Assembly: GCA_011503125.2 (NCBI GenBank) | Contig: WWBZ02000033.1 | Span: forward strand, 3,472,001 to 3,536,000 | Direction of reading: 5' to 3' | Source: Botryosphaeria dothidea | Lineage: Eukaryota; Ascomycota; Dothideomycetes; Botryosphaeriales; Botryosphaeriaceae | Length of the DNA stretch: 64,000 nt | Shown: positions 36,407 to 47,061 of the stretch, one piece after another | How the letters are laid out: the number at the start of each line of letters is the position of its first letter | Numbering within the stretch: the stretch's first letter is position 1 | Translations under genes and position numbers: made by a program | The notes under the pieces: model-generated | What the model saw: only the letters and a program-made list of their open reading frames with translations | Databases searched by the model: none | What the model was told of the DNA's origin: nothing

Positions 36407-37680
36407 TCACTGCTCGTCTCCCGAAAGTGCTACCTCATCCTCGGCCTCACAACACTTGCCGTCAGTGATAGCCAACGGGGTGTCCACCGCAGCCTCACGG
36501 ACTTGACCGCGACTGGATCCATCATGAGGCAGCAGATAAGGTAACTCGCACCTCCTGAAGCGGAAAGGGTGAGGATTCGGCGGCTGAGCAAGGCCCAAGA
36601 AGATGTCGTCCTTCTCGTGCTCAACACGGCAGTCAGGATACGAGGTACCGCGCGTCCTGACGCAGTCCAGACAGACGCCCATGATCATGTCCCAACAGTC
36701 CTCTCCAATCTCGGTGCACTCATCAAGCAGGTTGTAGAAGAAAGGTGCCGACTTCACTTTGCATCCCTTGCAGAGATGGCCGGTGAGGAAGGCGGACAGG
36801 CTGTGCTGAGCAAGCGCCCTATCGCATAGGAGGAGAAGCTCGTCGTCGATTCTGTAGCTCTCACGGCGACGAGGGAAGAAACTCTGAGACATCTTGGAGA
36901 GGTAGTGGAAGCCGCAGTTGACACCCTTTGGAAGGTCGACGCCCTGCGGGAGGTGGCCAACACAAGCTGTGCCGCGGAGAGACGCCGAAGACATGAAGTT
37001 GTTCATCGCTTGATTGAGCTCTAAGGTAAGCTTGCGGTGGACACGGCGCTTCCTTTCAGCCATGGTAACTGATCACCTTAGTCCTGACGATGAAGCGGGA
37101 AACCACGAAGATACTTACGGAATACAGTGGGAGGAACAACCTCCATCATGGCGCTAACGTCACAGAACGACCCACGATGGTACATAGTGAGGTCCTGGGT
37201 GATGTTGAAGAACTCCTCTGGGTTGTCGAAGAAATAGGCGATGCCAATAAGGTCGTAAGCCGCATGCTTATGTCCACCAACAGGGACACCCATCCACTGA
37301 TGTTGTTCCGCCTTCTCCCTCAGCAGCCTAATCCACTGGGCGCTCAGCTTCACCAGTGCATGCGAACAATTGAAATTTTCAACCATAAGACAAGAATGCT
37401 TGAGAAGACGGATTGACGGCACATCAACAGCACTGATGCGGCCCTGAAGGGCAGAGAGGACAAACGCAACAACCTCGGAGTTGTATTCCTGGAGAGAGGT
37501 GATTTCGCGGATGGGCGCTTCAGCTGAAATTGACTTTTGATCTTCGAAGGTGAAGATTTTGGCGAGGGTATCAGACACCGCAGCTAAGGTCGGCGCATGA
37601 ACCGGAAGCTTTGTGCCGTTCTCGAGCAGAACGTAGCAGTCCGACTGTAGGTTCGGAGAGGGCTGCGCTGCGGACGCCAT
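36407..37680 (-). CDS. Divergent BTB/POZ-like protein with C-terminal CxxC module
   Basis: Two exons (37680-37119 and 37068-36407; intron gtaagt...gactaag...gatcag, 50 nt) encode 407 residues. The first exon gives SDCYVLLENGTKLPVHAPTL, SDTLAKIFTFEDQ, YNSEVVAFVLSALQGR and the long helix NCSHALVKLSAQWIRLLREK, a BTB-like order with weak core motifs. The second exon begins LTMAERKRRVHRKLTLELNQ. It contains CKGC, 29 residues, CLDC, 10 residues, and CRVEH, the family module. The extra tail of about 60 residues is not shared with paralogues. Its closest relative here is the broken locus at 38108-38502, with the shared pattern LLLSALQ. Function unknown. Confidence 0.75.
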
Positions 37681-38107
37681 GTTGGAGCGTTGTGGCTATG
37701 GCGAGTTGACTTCGTGTTGAGGGTTTTGGATGTAGAGGACAAGATGAGGAAACTTGGTGAGAGGAAGTTGTGGGCGCGCGCCGATGAACATCTTTCACGT
37801 GACGTTGATGCCGAAAAGGGCGCCGCTGAGCGCGCTGCACAGCCGCGCACAGCACCCCTCCCTCAAAAACAAATGGACTCATTGATGAATTACGTCAGAA
37901 AGCTATGCAAGTGAAGTATCAGAAGAAGTGCCTGAACAGCTGAACGCTCGCGCTCCCCTCTCCTGAGGACGCAACCTCACGTATCTTCCTTTTGGTGTGA
38001 AGCAAACCAGAAATTCAGCTAGTAGATTCTGAGAAAAAATTGGATTTGCTATTCGGATTTGGAGGACATAAGCTCCGCCGATTCCTCCTGATCTAAGCCA
38101 CACAGAT
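37681..38107. other. Intergenic, no gene seen
   Basis: About 430 bases between the divergent BTB-like gene and the broken copy. Nothing supported. Confidence 0.5.
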
Positions 38108-38502
38108 CTAGACGCTCTGCATACTCCACCGTTTTCGCGAGTCAGCCGTCACAAACTCCTTCATATTCGCAGCACATTCATACTTCGTGATGAGAGGCGC
38201 CACAACCTCAAGCATGTCCAGTTCTGGAAAAGCGAGATCCCCGAAACAACTCTGCAGAGCGCTCAAAAGAAGAGAAATAGCGTCGGGGTCGTCCTCCATG
38301 AAGCCATGGACATCCCGTTCCTCTCCTTTGTAAGTTTCTGTATGTGTGGGTAGAAGATGTCGTGTAAGATGCGAGAGGCCTTCATGATGCGACAAGGGTT
38401 CACGGGGAGCTTTATGAAGTTGGAGAGGACGACATAGCACCGAGGAGGCTGCTGAAACTGAGCATCCCCGTCGCTGGAGAACGTTTCATGAGGTGGCGGC
38501 AT
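38108..38502 (-). pseudogene. Broken BTB-like gene copy
   Basis: From ATG 38502 the frame reads MPPPHETFSSDGD, then CYVVLSNFIKLPVNPCRIMK and SRILHDIFYPHIQKLTK, matching the layout of the gene at 36407-37680. Near 38335 the similarity jumps to another frame (EERDVHGFMEDDPDAISLLL, SALQSCFGDL) and ends at a stop after KYECAANMKEFVTADSRKRW. All downstream parts, including the CxxC module, are missing. A one-base frameshift plus truncation is the simplest reading. No intron with usable ends bridges the shift. Confidence 0.65.
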
Positions 38503-40123
38503 TGTGACGTTGGCTGTAGGTGACAAGGCGGTCGATGTCGAGAAGAGGACGTGGAGAAAAGATGGCAAGACGATCGATGTCGAAATGAAGTGGTGGAAAA
38601 GCGCGCGTGATATTCGGCGCGTCTTAAACGCGTGACATTAGCATAAATGAGAGTGATACGGGCGGATGTGATCTCACCTGTGAAGCGTAACCGTCAAAAA
38701 TTGAGAGAAAAAAGATGCTCATCCATAAAACAACATCACCGTTGAGCCCAGCCTCCAGGATAATGAGTGGCAGCCTTTATGTCCCAGCAACCTAAGCCCA
38801 GAGTTCAACCACACACATGAATTTGATGGGTAGCGCAAGCACGCGAAGCTAGAAACTCCAGAACTGACTGCAAACCGGTTCTCGAACCACGTCCAAAGCC
38901 TTAGTGAAGTGAAGTGAAGTGAAGTCGAGCTACTGAATAGGCGCTAACCCAAAATGGCAAACGTGACGAAAAGACATTTGCAAAGCTTGAACGGCATTCG
39001 TGAAAGACGGCGCCAGAAAAACGCCCTGTGACTGGGATACTCATACCAGGCAATGCAAGCCGCCGCTATGCGTCGCAACCATAGGAAATGGGTATCTCAC
39101 GACTTTTGCGCGTTACGCTGGTATCTGCGACTTACCAGACGCGAACACCCTCACTCGGTTGCGAGAGTGTCTTGTGCCGCAAAGACGCCAAGGTTCGAGG
39201 ACAAACATCATACCCTCCCAAGTTTCATGATTGAGGTGCAACTTATTCATATAAAGGCCTTTCAGCAGCGGTCATCGCGGTCCCCTCTTCGGGCGCTTTA
39301 GCTCATCATGACCAGACCTAAAGGGGTACTTGGTTCGTCGGGCAGCGTCAGCGCGGCTGACGGGAGAGCGGAGGCCAAATTCTTCCCCGGAAGTCTATGG
39401 ACGTTTGCCGACGCGCTGGGCATCAATCAATGCGGAGACGGGCTGAGAAGCGCCGATGAAGGCTGGCATCTCACTGGGCGATAGGAGAAGGGGGTGCTGA
39501 CAAGATTAGAGGAGATGATGAGAGGGCTCGGCGAAGGATGTTTGCAAGCGAGAAACAGGTGCAGTAAGGAAATGAGCGAAGCCAGCCTCAGCAGCGTCAT
39601 TTTGGCGGGCGCGATTGGCGCTGCAGCGGTGTGGCACGGCAGGCGGCTGCGGGTCGACGTCGCTGTCACAGCAAACAGCCGGCGCAGAGGTCGCGCGCAA
39701 GCAGGCTGAGGTCTGGGTCGGCAGCGGGCTTGCGGGACGCGCAGCCTCGGAGACCCCCCAAAGTGCCAAAATTAGGCTTCTCACGCACGGACGGATCGAC
39801 CGTGCGCCCCTTGCGTGCTACGGGGCAGGAGCCTACAGCTGCCGCCAGCTCCCACTTATCGACGGTCAGAGCTTCCTTTCCTGCCAGCCATCGGCCGCTT
39901 GCTTGCCCTTCTCCGCACCCCCCAAGCCCAGCCTGCCCTAAAGCCAGCCATCCACCCTCATCTGCCGCACCTCTCGCTCCTTCTCACTCTCACTCGCCTG
40001 CCTTGCTCTCTCCCCCTCTCTCCGTTTCCTATTGCGCACCTTCCACTCGCGCTCCGTCCTCAACAGCTCCACCAACCAGCCCGCGCCTTCCTTCTCCACC
40101 TCGCAGCAACCCACACCAACAGA
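38503..40123. other. Long intergenic region with a pentanucleotide repeat
   Basis: About 1.6 kb. A small microsatellite lies at 38903-38925. The right part (39800-40123) is CT-rich and is probably the promoter and leader of the acidic nuclear-protein gene. No other gene supported. Confidence 0.5.
38903..38925. repeat. AGTGA pentanucleotide microsatellite
   Basis: Four and a half tandem copies of AGTGA in non-coding DNA. Confidence 0.85.
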
Positions 40124-41165
40124 ATGTCGACGCGCAAGAGGAAGCAGGAGGCTGAGGAGGAGGAAGAGCTCGTTGCCCTGCCCTCCGATGAGAGCGAAGA
40201 GGAAGAAGAGTAAGTCACTGACGTCATTTCTTTCCTCGTTGTTTCTTCACATTCGTGTCGCATGCAACCGCGACGACATCAATTGATGTCGCCCAAGTCG
40301 CGCGATCGCAAAACATCTTTCCCTTTGTCGCGCGGAGGCGTGGTCGTGCGCGTGTTGTTGCGGCGTCAGCAAAGCTCTCGCAGCTTGCTGAGGCGACAAC
40401 GCGCGGATGGCTGCGGCGGTCGGAGCTCTCACCCTCCCAAGCTTCGATCGAGCTCCCCTAGCTCCCGCGCCTTTTTCTTCTGACTTTTTCTGCAACCTCC
40501 TACCTCGTGTATATTATATTAAGAGCGTGCGTGGCGTTCGATTTGCTTCCCTTTTTTCCTTTTCGCGTCTTTCTCGTCGCGTTTCCTTTTTCCCGACCTC
40601 CTTGCACGTCGCAAGGCTGAGGTCTAACGACTTACAGGTACGAAGACTCCGAAGTTTCCTTCGACGAGGAGGACGCGTCGGAAGACGACGAAGAAGTCGA
40701 GGAAGAAGGTACCGTCACCATTGCCCGTCCCGTTTTCGCCTCCGCGCCTCCCGAACGCCTCGCTCCCCGCTCACCCCATTCCCCGCCCTCCATTCCTCCC
40801 GATCTTCTCTTAACCGCTCGTCGGAATCCGCGCTAATGTATCTCTTCCTCCTAGCCCTCCCAGCCGAGCCCAAGCCTAAGAAGCGCAAGACGGCGAAAGA
40901 CGCCAAGGCCGACGCCGCCGACGATGACGAGGAAGAGCCCGAAGCTGTCGCGACCGACGAGGAAGCTGGCAACGGCGAGGTCGTCGCTGCCGACGAGGGG
41001 GGCGCCGAAGACGATGAGGAGCCCGACGCCGCCCCCGAGGGGGCCAAGGGCGATACTCCCGCCGATACTGCGGTCAAGGGCGCCCCAGCTGCTGCGGCGA
41101 AAAAGCAAAAGGCAGCTGAGGTGTCCAAGGAGGCTGAGCTGAAGGAGGTCGAATCTGAGGCGTAG
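40124..41165 (+). CDS. Small acidic nuclear protein with basic NLS-like stretch
   Basis: Three exons (40124-40209, 40638-40708, 40855-41165) encode 155 residues. The start MSTRKRKQEAEEEEELVALP is followed by an acidic run split by intron 1 and continued as YEDSEVSFDEEDASEDDEEV. The third exon starts ALPAEPKPKKRKTAKDAK, a nuclear-localisation type cluster, and then alternates acidic blocks with Ala-rich linkers. Acidic plus NLS composition resembles histone-chaperone-type proteins, but I cannot see a CHZ or other domain core, so this remains inference. Intron 1 (428 nt) is by far the longest in the window and carries a perfect TGACGTCA nine bases after the donor. Both introns have ctaac/ctaat branch-like sites. 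Confidence 0.75.
40219..40226. promoter_or_regulatory. CRE/ATF-like palindrome in intron 1
   Basis: TGACGTCA, the full bZIP CRE palindrome, sits just inside the first intron of the acidic nuclear-protein gene. Function inferred only from the motif. Confidence 0.3.
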
Positions 41166-42055
41166 AGCTTCGGGTTACTCTTTGCCCGGCCTCCTTGTGC
41201 ATCCGTCGTGCGTGGTAAGACTCTTGCGGTGTTCAAGTTGCTTGCCGCTGCTGGATTTGCATGTTGTATTGTATGTTGCGCATGGCTTTTTGATTTTGAT
41301 TTAGTTCGATATACACGAATTTTGATGCCTTTTATGACTTTGCAATATGAAATCGAAGGACGTCGAAGCAATCTTACTCTGGCAATTGTGAGCGAGCAGG
41401 TCAATAAAAGGTTTTCTGGGAGATACGTGTGATTGGTACCGTATCGTATCTTCACCAATCATCACGTTGACATGCATGGGCTAGCGCAGGCGCACAGATG
41501 AGGCTGCAAGAAAATTGGGCCGACAAGGATGGGGTCGGACCTTGGTGAGTTGGCATTGCAGCAAGGCTGAGAAGTCCCAGTAGGTTTGGTATGCACATAC
41601 TTCTTCGCTCTCCCATTCTTGTCCGATCCTCATGAGAGATTCTTCGTCCATCACGACTGGTACAACGAACTCTCATGAATACATCTTTCGAACCCTGGAG
41701 TTTTCTTACCTCTGTAAGAAATACTGTAGTCTCCCCGTTCCAGCGAGCTACTGTCCTCCCGAAATCTGGCCTGCCGAGAGCCTTGTTGGAGTCAAATTAA
41801 GTCTTCCGTGGCCGCCATCCCCAGCCCCAAGCAAGAAGCCACTTATGGGCGATATATAGTGAGGTGTCGACTACACAGTGGGCCCTATAAGAAACTTGAG
41901 AAGTACCAATCACTCATACCAGTACCGACCTGCCGATCGTACTTCTCCCTTAAGCGGCTTTACCCCTAGCTTTGATATATTCGAGGTGTGCACTGACGGC
42001 TTCTCAGAGAACATCGGTATAGTCTTCTCGTCCCCTAATTCTCTTTTTGAGAAGA
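41166..42055. other. Intergenic, no gene seen
   Basis: About 890 bases. Short frames only; the 3' end of the acidic protein gene and the promoter of the kinase-like gene. Confidence 0.5.
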
Positions 42056-43578
42056 ATGAACAGTGTTCCTGCTCGGCAGGTAAATCCGGCTCGTCCAAAG
42101 CCCAGAATGACGACCGAATCGACCACAATATCTGGTACACCTACACCTTCAGCTTTACTGGATATTCATGGGACTCGTTCAGTCTTCGATTTGTGGCAAG
42201 AGAAAGATATGATGAGACTACCTGGCTGGGTTCTGGGTGGTCAACATCAAATATTTGATCGAGGGAGGTCAGACCAACTTTTCGAGAGGACCGAGAACCT
42301 AGGTCAGGGATCAATCGGATTTGTTGAGGAAGTCAAGTTTCGAAATGTGACAATGGGCATGGTCCGAAAGAGGGTTTTCTTGCGAAAGGGTTGCCCAGGG
42401 GAGGTGATGAAGAAGATTGTTGATAACGAAGTAAATATCCTCCGAAGCTTGCGCCATATCCACATCGTCCGCCTCATCAACACCTACGAGGATGTCTCAA
42501 CCAAGGAAATTGCGTCATTCTCCATTCTGATGTCTCCAGTAGAAGACTTGGATCTGGAACGTTTCTTGTCTGAGGTCGAAGCACAAGGCCTGGAGACGAG
42601 ACACACTCATTGCATCTGGCTACGTTCGTGGTTTCCCTGCTTGGTATCAGCGTTGACTTATATCCACAGCCAGGGCATCCGGCATGAGGATATTAAGCCT
42701 TCCAACATTGTTCATCGAGGAGATAGAATATTTTTTACGGACTTCAGCTCTTCTACGAGATTCAGGGTCGGGGAAACAACATCAATCGAGAGCCAAGCTA
42801 GGACATCGGCCTTGTACGCAACTCCAGAGACAAGAATCGACCCTTCCAATGATCGACTGGTCCAGTTGCATAGCTCGAGGTCGGACGTGTTCTCATTAGG
42901 ATGTGTTCTTCTTAGAAATGCTCAGTCATCAGCGGCAGTTCCGTTGATTCCCTCCACTCATTTTGCAGGTTTCGACTAGACCCAAGGAGCGACTTTGGAT
43001 ATCATCACTCACTTCCAGCTCTGGACGTCTGGTTTACTGGCCCGCACAATACCATGGGCCCTGCGTACTGTCGTATCTACAGACAGATAATCAAACCAAT
43101 GCTATCCCGAGATCAAAAGTCGAGGCCAGGAGCGGAAGCCACACTTTCTTCCTTGCAAGAGAGGAAACATCAACGTCTCCTTCCTTGTGGCTGCTCTTGT
43201 GTTCTGCTCCAAAGAGAAAAAGATACTCTGGAGCGGCTAAGAGCCACGGCTGCTATGGCTCGAATCCGGAGTGACCCGCAACTTCGTACGAGAATTTCAA
43301 AATATCCGTTGACAAACCACTTGCGTCTTTCGCCGGCGGAAATCGAAGAACTATGGGATGACTTTAGATGTGAACAGGAGAGAAGACTCATTTTTCAGCG
43401 CCCGAGGAGTGAGATAGTTGAGCGCTATTTGGATGCGAAGAAGAAGCTAAATGCTTCATTGCATATCTGCTTAGAAGATTTACGAGAGGAATATGGCCCT
43501 GCTGAACTAGAGGCTATACTGAAAGGATATGAAATAGATTTCTCGGGCCTCAGGAAAGGGAAGAGCGAAGACTTGTGA
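42056..43578 (+). CDS. Serine/threonine protein kinase-like gene, possibly damaged
   Basis: The frame from ATG 42056 reads ENLGQGSIGFVEEVKFRN (glycine loop, about 81-98), VRKRV with a candidate ATP lysine near 105, HEDIKPSNIV (catalytic loop, 210-219) and FTDFSSS (DFG position is DFS), then ALYATPETR and SDVFSLGCVLLRNAQ. It stops at 42979. A non-standard intron 42925-42968 (gtcatc...ttttgcag) would join it to FRLDPRSDFGYHHSLPALD and on to MGPAYCRIYRQIIKPMLSRD, giving 492 residues. Alternatively, neighbouring frames give the more family-like FLEM followed by SVISGSSVDSLHSF, which suggests two small indels and a decayed gene. The C-terminal helical tail (LTNHLRLSPAEIEELWDDFR) is typical of kinase-like proteins near HET genes. 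Kinase fold is clear; activity doubtful. Confidence 0.7.
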
Positions 43579-43705
43579 GCAAGGAATGTGTTGGCCTATT
43601 CGGAAGCTATAGCTTTGTGCTTTCTTTAAGCATTCGTGCTCATTACGTTGAAACTACAACATTTCTCATGATTTTTGCTATGAGATACCGCGAATCCTAC
43701 CACAA

Positions 43706-46105
43706 TCATTCTAGCACAATCGTCGCAAGTTGCGGTTCAATGCTCGACCACCCCTTCAATGAAATAACGCCGACTCCTAAACGCCGTGCCACTTGTCCAA
43801 CTCGTATGATGAGTATAATGTTGAGCATCATGGGCGAAGACCCTGCGCCCCAAATAACTTGACCGTCTTCGGGTCTTACAGTTACAGGAGTAAGCATCTC
43901 GCTGAGGAAGTCCTCATGGAGCGCTTTCCTACGCAAGGAAAGAGCAAGAAACTCCATTCTCGAAGTCCCATCGGGTCTCCTTCCCTGGCTCACTGTATCG
44001 ACAGCAAAGACAGGAAGTTCAATCCAGCCAATACATTCTTCGCGATTTTTACCGCGGAGCAGGAAGAAACTGCTGCCATCTGGTGTCTCCCGGAGACGTT
44101 CGATGGCCAAGAACGCGGTCATTGTGCGCACGATGACCCGCCCTGGGATGCTTGCCGCTGAAACGTCATCATCTTTGATAAGGTCGTACCAGGCAATGTC
44201 TCGAGATCCGCTCGGTGGCGTGGCGCCCGATGATCGTGGTCGGAAGGCTTTCGATGGTTCAAGTTCTCGTTTATCCCGCCCTGCGCTTTCAGGATTAGAC
44301 GGTAGGCTCAAGCCTCTCGCCCAATGCCACAGATCAGATGTGGATTCAAACTTCATGTTGGAAAGCGTGCGGCAAACTTCCTCCGGTGGTGGCCGCTTGT
44401 CGTCGGCCCAGTTCGGGAGCGCGAAGTTCCACGCCACGAGCAGCGGAGCAACAAGCTGCTCGGCCCCGTAACGCGCGCAGCATAACTTCTTCGGATAATC
44501 CTCGAACGGCACGGCGGTGATGGTGTATCCCTCAGGAGCCTGATCCACGAAAGCCCATGAAGCAACGGACGCGGACACATGGTTGTCTGCGTAAGAAACC
44601 TCGCCCGACGCGGATGTCCAGGACCAGGACGGAAATATGTCTTTGCCGCTTGACGGTCTCTCGGAGAGGCGGCCGTGCACCTGTTTCCATAGGATAGCCA
44701 TGTCGAATTGCGATAACGGCAGCCCAAATCTGTGTTCCGTGGCCGGCCTTCCTGGCATGTGGTCGAACATCCCGAGGAAGGCCCAGAGAATATCCGTCGG
44801 ATACGTGAGCGTTCGTGTCGTGTACCTCTCCACCCACTTGTAGTAGCCATGCACTAGGCGCTGCTGGTCCTGCTCGGCGAAGGGTTCCGGTCTCCAGGCT
44901 TTCTGCCCTGTGGTGGTGCGCTGTTCGGTGAAGTAGCCGACGTCGGTAAAGAAGAGGATGCGGGAGGAGCAGACGCTTTCTTGGAAGGTCCAGCCCCTCT
45001 GGCCCCACCGGGTGTTGGAGAGGATTGTCTTGTGGAGCTCCGGTAGTGGCTCGATGAACCAGAAACCTTGGAATTGGCCCGAGTGAAAGGGTTTCGGGTC
45101 GCGGCTGCGGGAGATGCCTGCGCGACCAGAATTCGCGTCTCCTTCTGCTGCTACGATGGTGAGGATCGCGTGCTGGTAGATCTTGCCCATTGCGAAGAGC
45201 TGCCCGTGCTTTGTTTCCACGTGGTCTTGGACGATGCAGAGTCTGTCGACCCAGAGGTATCGGAATCCGAGCTGGGAAGAGACATGTATTGCATCTTTGA
45301 TCGTCTGCGGGATTGCGTCGTCCCGCAAGCTGTCCTCTTGCTCGAGCCTGGAGACATTCTCCATGGTTGTTTGGATGTCATGTTGAGGGTTCGATGTGCC
45401 CCATACGTAACTTAGGGCAACATATTCCGCTCCTTCAGGAAGGGCAGAAATGCAAAGACGTTCCAAGTCGATCACTCTGAATCCAGGGGGCTGAGTCTCC
45501 AGCACTGGGGCATTGTAGTATTCAGCTCTCGACCACCGGAGCCATTCGTTGACAAACTTCATATTCACCTTCTCCGGCAACTCCAGCAACAAGCAGTCAT
45601 CGTCAGATTCCAACCCTCGCCAGTGCTGGCCGTCCTTTGAAATGAAAGAGTTGTCCATGAAGCCAATCTTACGGTCATCCCAGTCCATGTCTATATAGTC
45701 AGCGGTCAACGTCAGTCTGTAGGTCCCCTTCTTCCCACCATCTCTGCGAGAAATGAAACCGGCTAGGTACTGGCAGAAATCGCAGTCATTCTGGGCGCGC
45801 ATGTCTTCCATGTGCCTCAAACGGAAGGCAATCTCCCCAGACTCGGTCTTGTCCAGGATGCAATTTAAGATGTGTCGGAGGCGGAGGTGGTTGCAAAAAG
45901 AGCAGCCAGTGGATCCCGTCGAGCTGGTTAGACTATCGCAGTTTTGGCAATCGCAATGGAAGCACCAGTACGGGCTTCTGGATTCGGGTACAGTGGCCGA
46001 GCCATGTAATCTCTGCCAGACTTCGTCGGAAATCTTTGCGTCCGTTTCCATGTATGTGCAGAACGCACAAGACTGGTCAGTCTCGTGCGATAATTGCGTC
46101 ATCAT
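43706..46105 (-). CDS. HET-domain (heterokaryon incompatibility) protein
   Basis: A single-exon 799-residue protein. The HET domain starts at about 228 with YVALSYVWGTSNPQHDI, then AIPQTIKDAIHVSSQLGFRY, LWVDRLCIVQDHVE and MGKIYQHAILTIVAAEGDAN; the GWTFQESVCSSRILFF block (about 380-395) is also typical. The N-terminal 115 residues hold CxxC pairs (CAFC 13-16, CFHCDCQNC 48-56, CSFC 68-71, CDFC 108-111), probably metal-binding. HET domains have a TIR-like fold and trigger cell death or non-self responses when hyphae of different genotype fuse (family knowledge). Its 3' end faces the kinase-like gene 127 bases away. Which partner activates it is unknown. Confidence 0.92.
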   Translation of the reverse strand: MMTQLSHETDQSCAFCTYMETDAKISDEVWQRLHGSATVPESRSPYWCFHCDCQNCDSLTSSTGSTGCSFCNHLRLRHILNCILDKTESGEIAFRLRHMEDMRAQNDCDFCQYLAGFISRRDGGKKGTYRLTLTADYIDMDWDDRKIGFMDNSFISKDGQHWRGLESDDDCLLLELPEKVNMKFVNEWLRWSRAEYYNAPVLETQPPGFRVIDLERLCISALPEGAEYVALSYVWGTSNPQHDIQTTMENVSRLEQEDSLRDDAIPQTIKDAIHVSSQLGFRYLWVDRLCIVQDHVETKHGQLFAMGKIYQHAILTIVAAEGDANSGRAGISRSRDPKPFHSGQFQGFWFIEPLPELHKTILSNTRWGQRGWTFQESVCSSRILFFTDVGYFTEQRTTTGQKAWRPEPFAEQDQQRLVHGYYKWVERYTTRTLTYPTDILWAFLGMFDHMPGRPATEHRFGLPLSQFDMAILWKQVHGRLSERPSSGKDIFPSWSWTSASGEVSYADNHVSASVASWAFVDQAPEGYTITAVPFEDYPKKLCCARYGAEQLVAPLLVAWNFALPNWADDKRPPPEEVCRTLSNMKFESTSDLWHWARGLSLPSNPESAGRDKRELEPSKAFRPRSSGATPPSGSRDIAWYDLIKDDDVSAASIPGRVIVRTMTAFLAIERLRETPDGSSFFLLRGKNREECIGWIELPVFAVDTVSQGRRPDGTSRMEFLALSLRRKALHEDFLSEMLTPVTVRPEDGQVIWGAGSSPMMLNIILIIRVGQVARRLGVGVISLKGWSSIEPQLATIVLE

Positions 46106-47061
46106 GGAATGTTTCTAGGCGTTGCCCGTTGATAAGGAGAGGTGGTATGGACGGTTAATGCCTGTTTGGAAGAGGTTGCGGTAAGAGTTGATCCTGGCGC
46201 GTGGCGGAACTCGTCGCGTCTCGCTTACTTACGCGCCGATGATTGTAGTGAACTAAGGAGAATGATTGGCTGGGGATATTTGATAAATTTTGACCAGATC
46301 AAAGCTTAAGATACCCTCATATTCTGCCTGGCTTTAAGATTTGCTACTCAGCAGTGCGTCTGGCACGCATAGAATGTTACCCTTACGGTTGAAAAGAAGG
46401 AGACTAGACATAAACGAAATTCCAGAGAGCGGAGTGGTCATGGAAGAACTGAAAAGAGCAAAGAAACAAGGAAAACGCCGTTGCCTGGGTATCCGGATTA
46501 ATAGCATGAACACACTCTCCCCCGGCCCTGCCAACAAAATATTGGGCAAAGCAAAAATGAAGATAGCAAAAAAGAGGAATGATGATATCAAGACGCTGCT
46601 GAGAGATAGTAAGGAGAGGAAAAACAAGAGACAGGTCAAAAAGAAAAAGACAAATGTGTGTATACTCAGCTTGAGTCCAAGCTGCTGGCCAATCTTTCAG
46701 GACCTCATGCAGCCAATATAGACGGTCAAATCTCGATGATCTGTGCCGAAGTAGACTCAGCTTGCGGTGTCGCTTCCCCGTAATGCTCTGATACGCTGCT
46801 GTTTGATGGAAAAGCTGCGGAGTTTTCATCCGCATTGTGGCTTTTTTTTTACGGCCAAACAGATACGCTCCCCAGCAGCGCCTCAGAGGAAGAAGAACGA
46901 TTTCTCCGGAAGCTTCATAACCGCTCGAGTAAGCGGTTCTGAGCGGGTTGAAAGGAAAGGTAAAAGAAAGGCTGCTGAAAAGCTGCTGTCGGGCTGAATC
47001 GTGATGACTGGTCCGAATTTTCGTGGTTCTGACCATTTCAGGTCATTGAAACTCCCATCTC
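46106..47061. other. Intergenic, no convincing gene
   Basis: About 955 bases. A minus-strand frame of 210 codons (47036-46404) exists but is Phe/Leu/Arg-rich without motif or sensible codon pattern, so I did not call it. The region is otherwise featureless. Confidence 0.45.

Noticed and set aside
38870..38930. tRNA-like B box on the minus strand next to the AGTGA repeat
   Set aside because: It is part of a short inverted repeat (GGTTC-TC-GAACC) with no other tRNA features.
46404..47036. 210-codon minus-strand open frame
   Set aside because: Composition is Phe/Leu/Arg-rich and unlike the neighbours, with no motif; it is probably chance.
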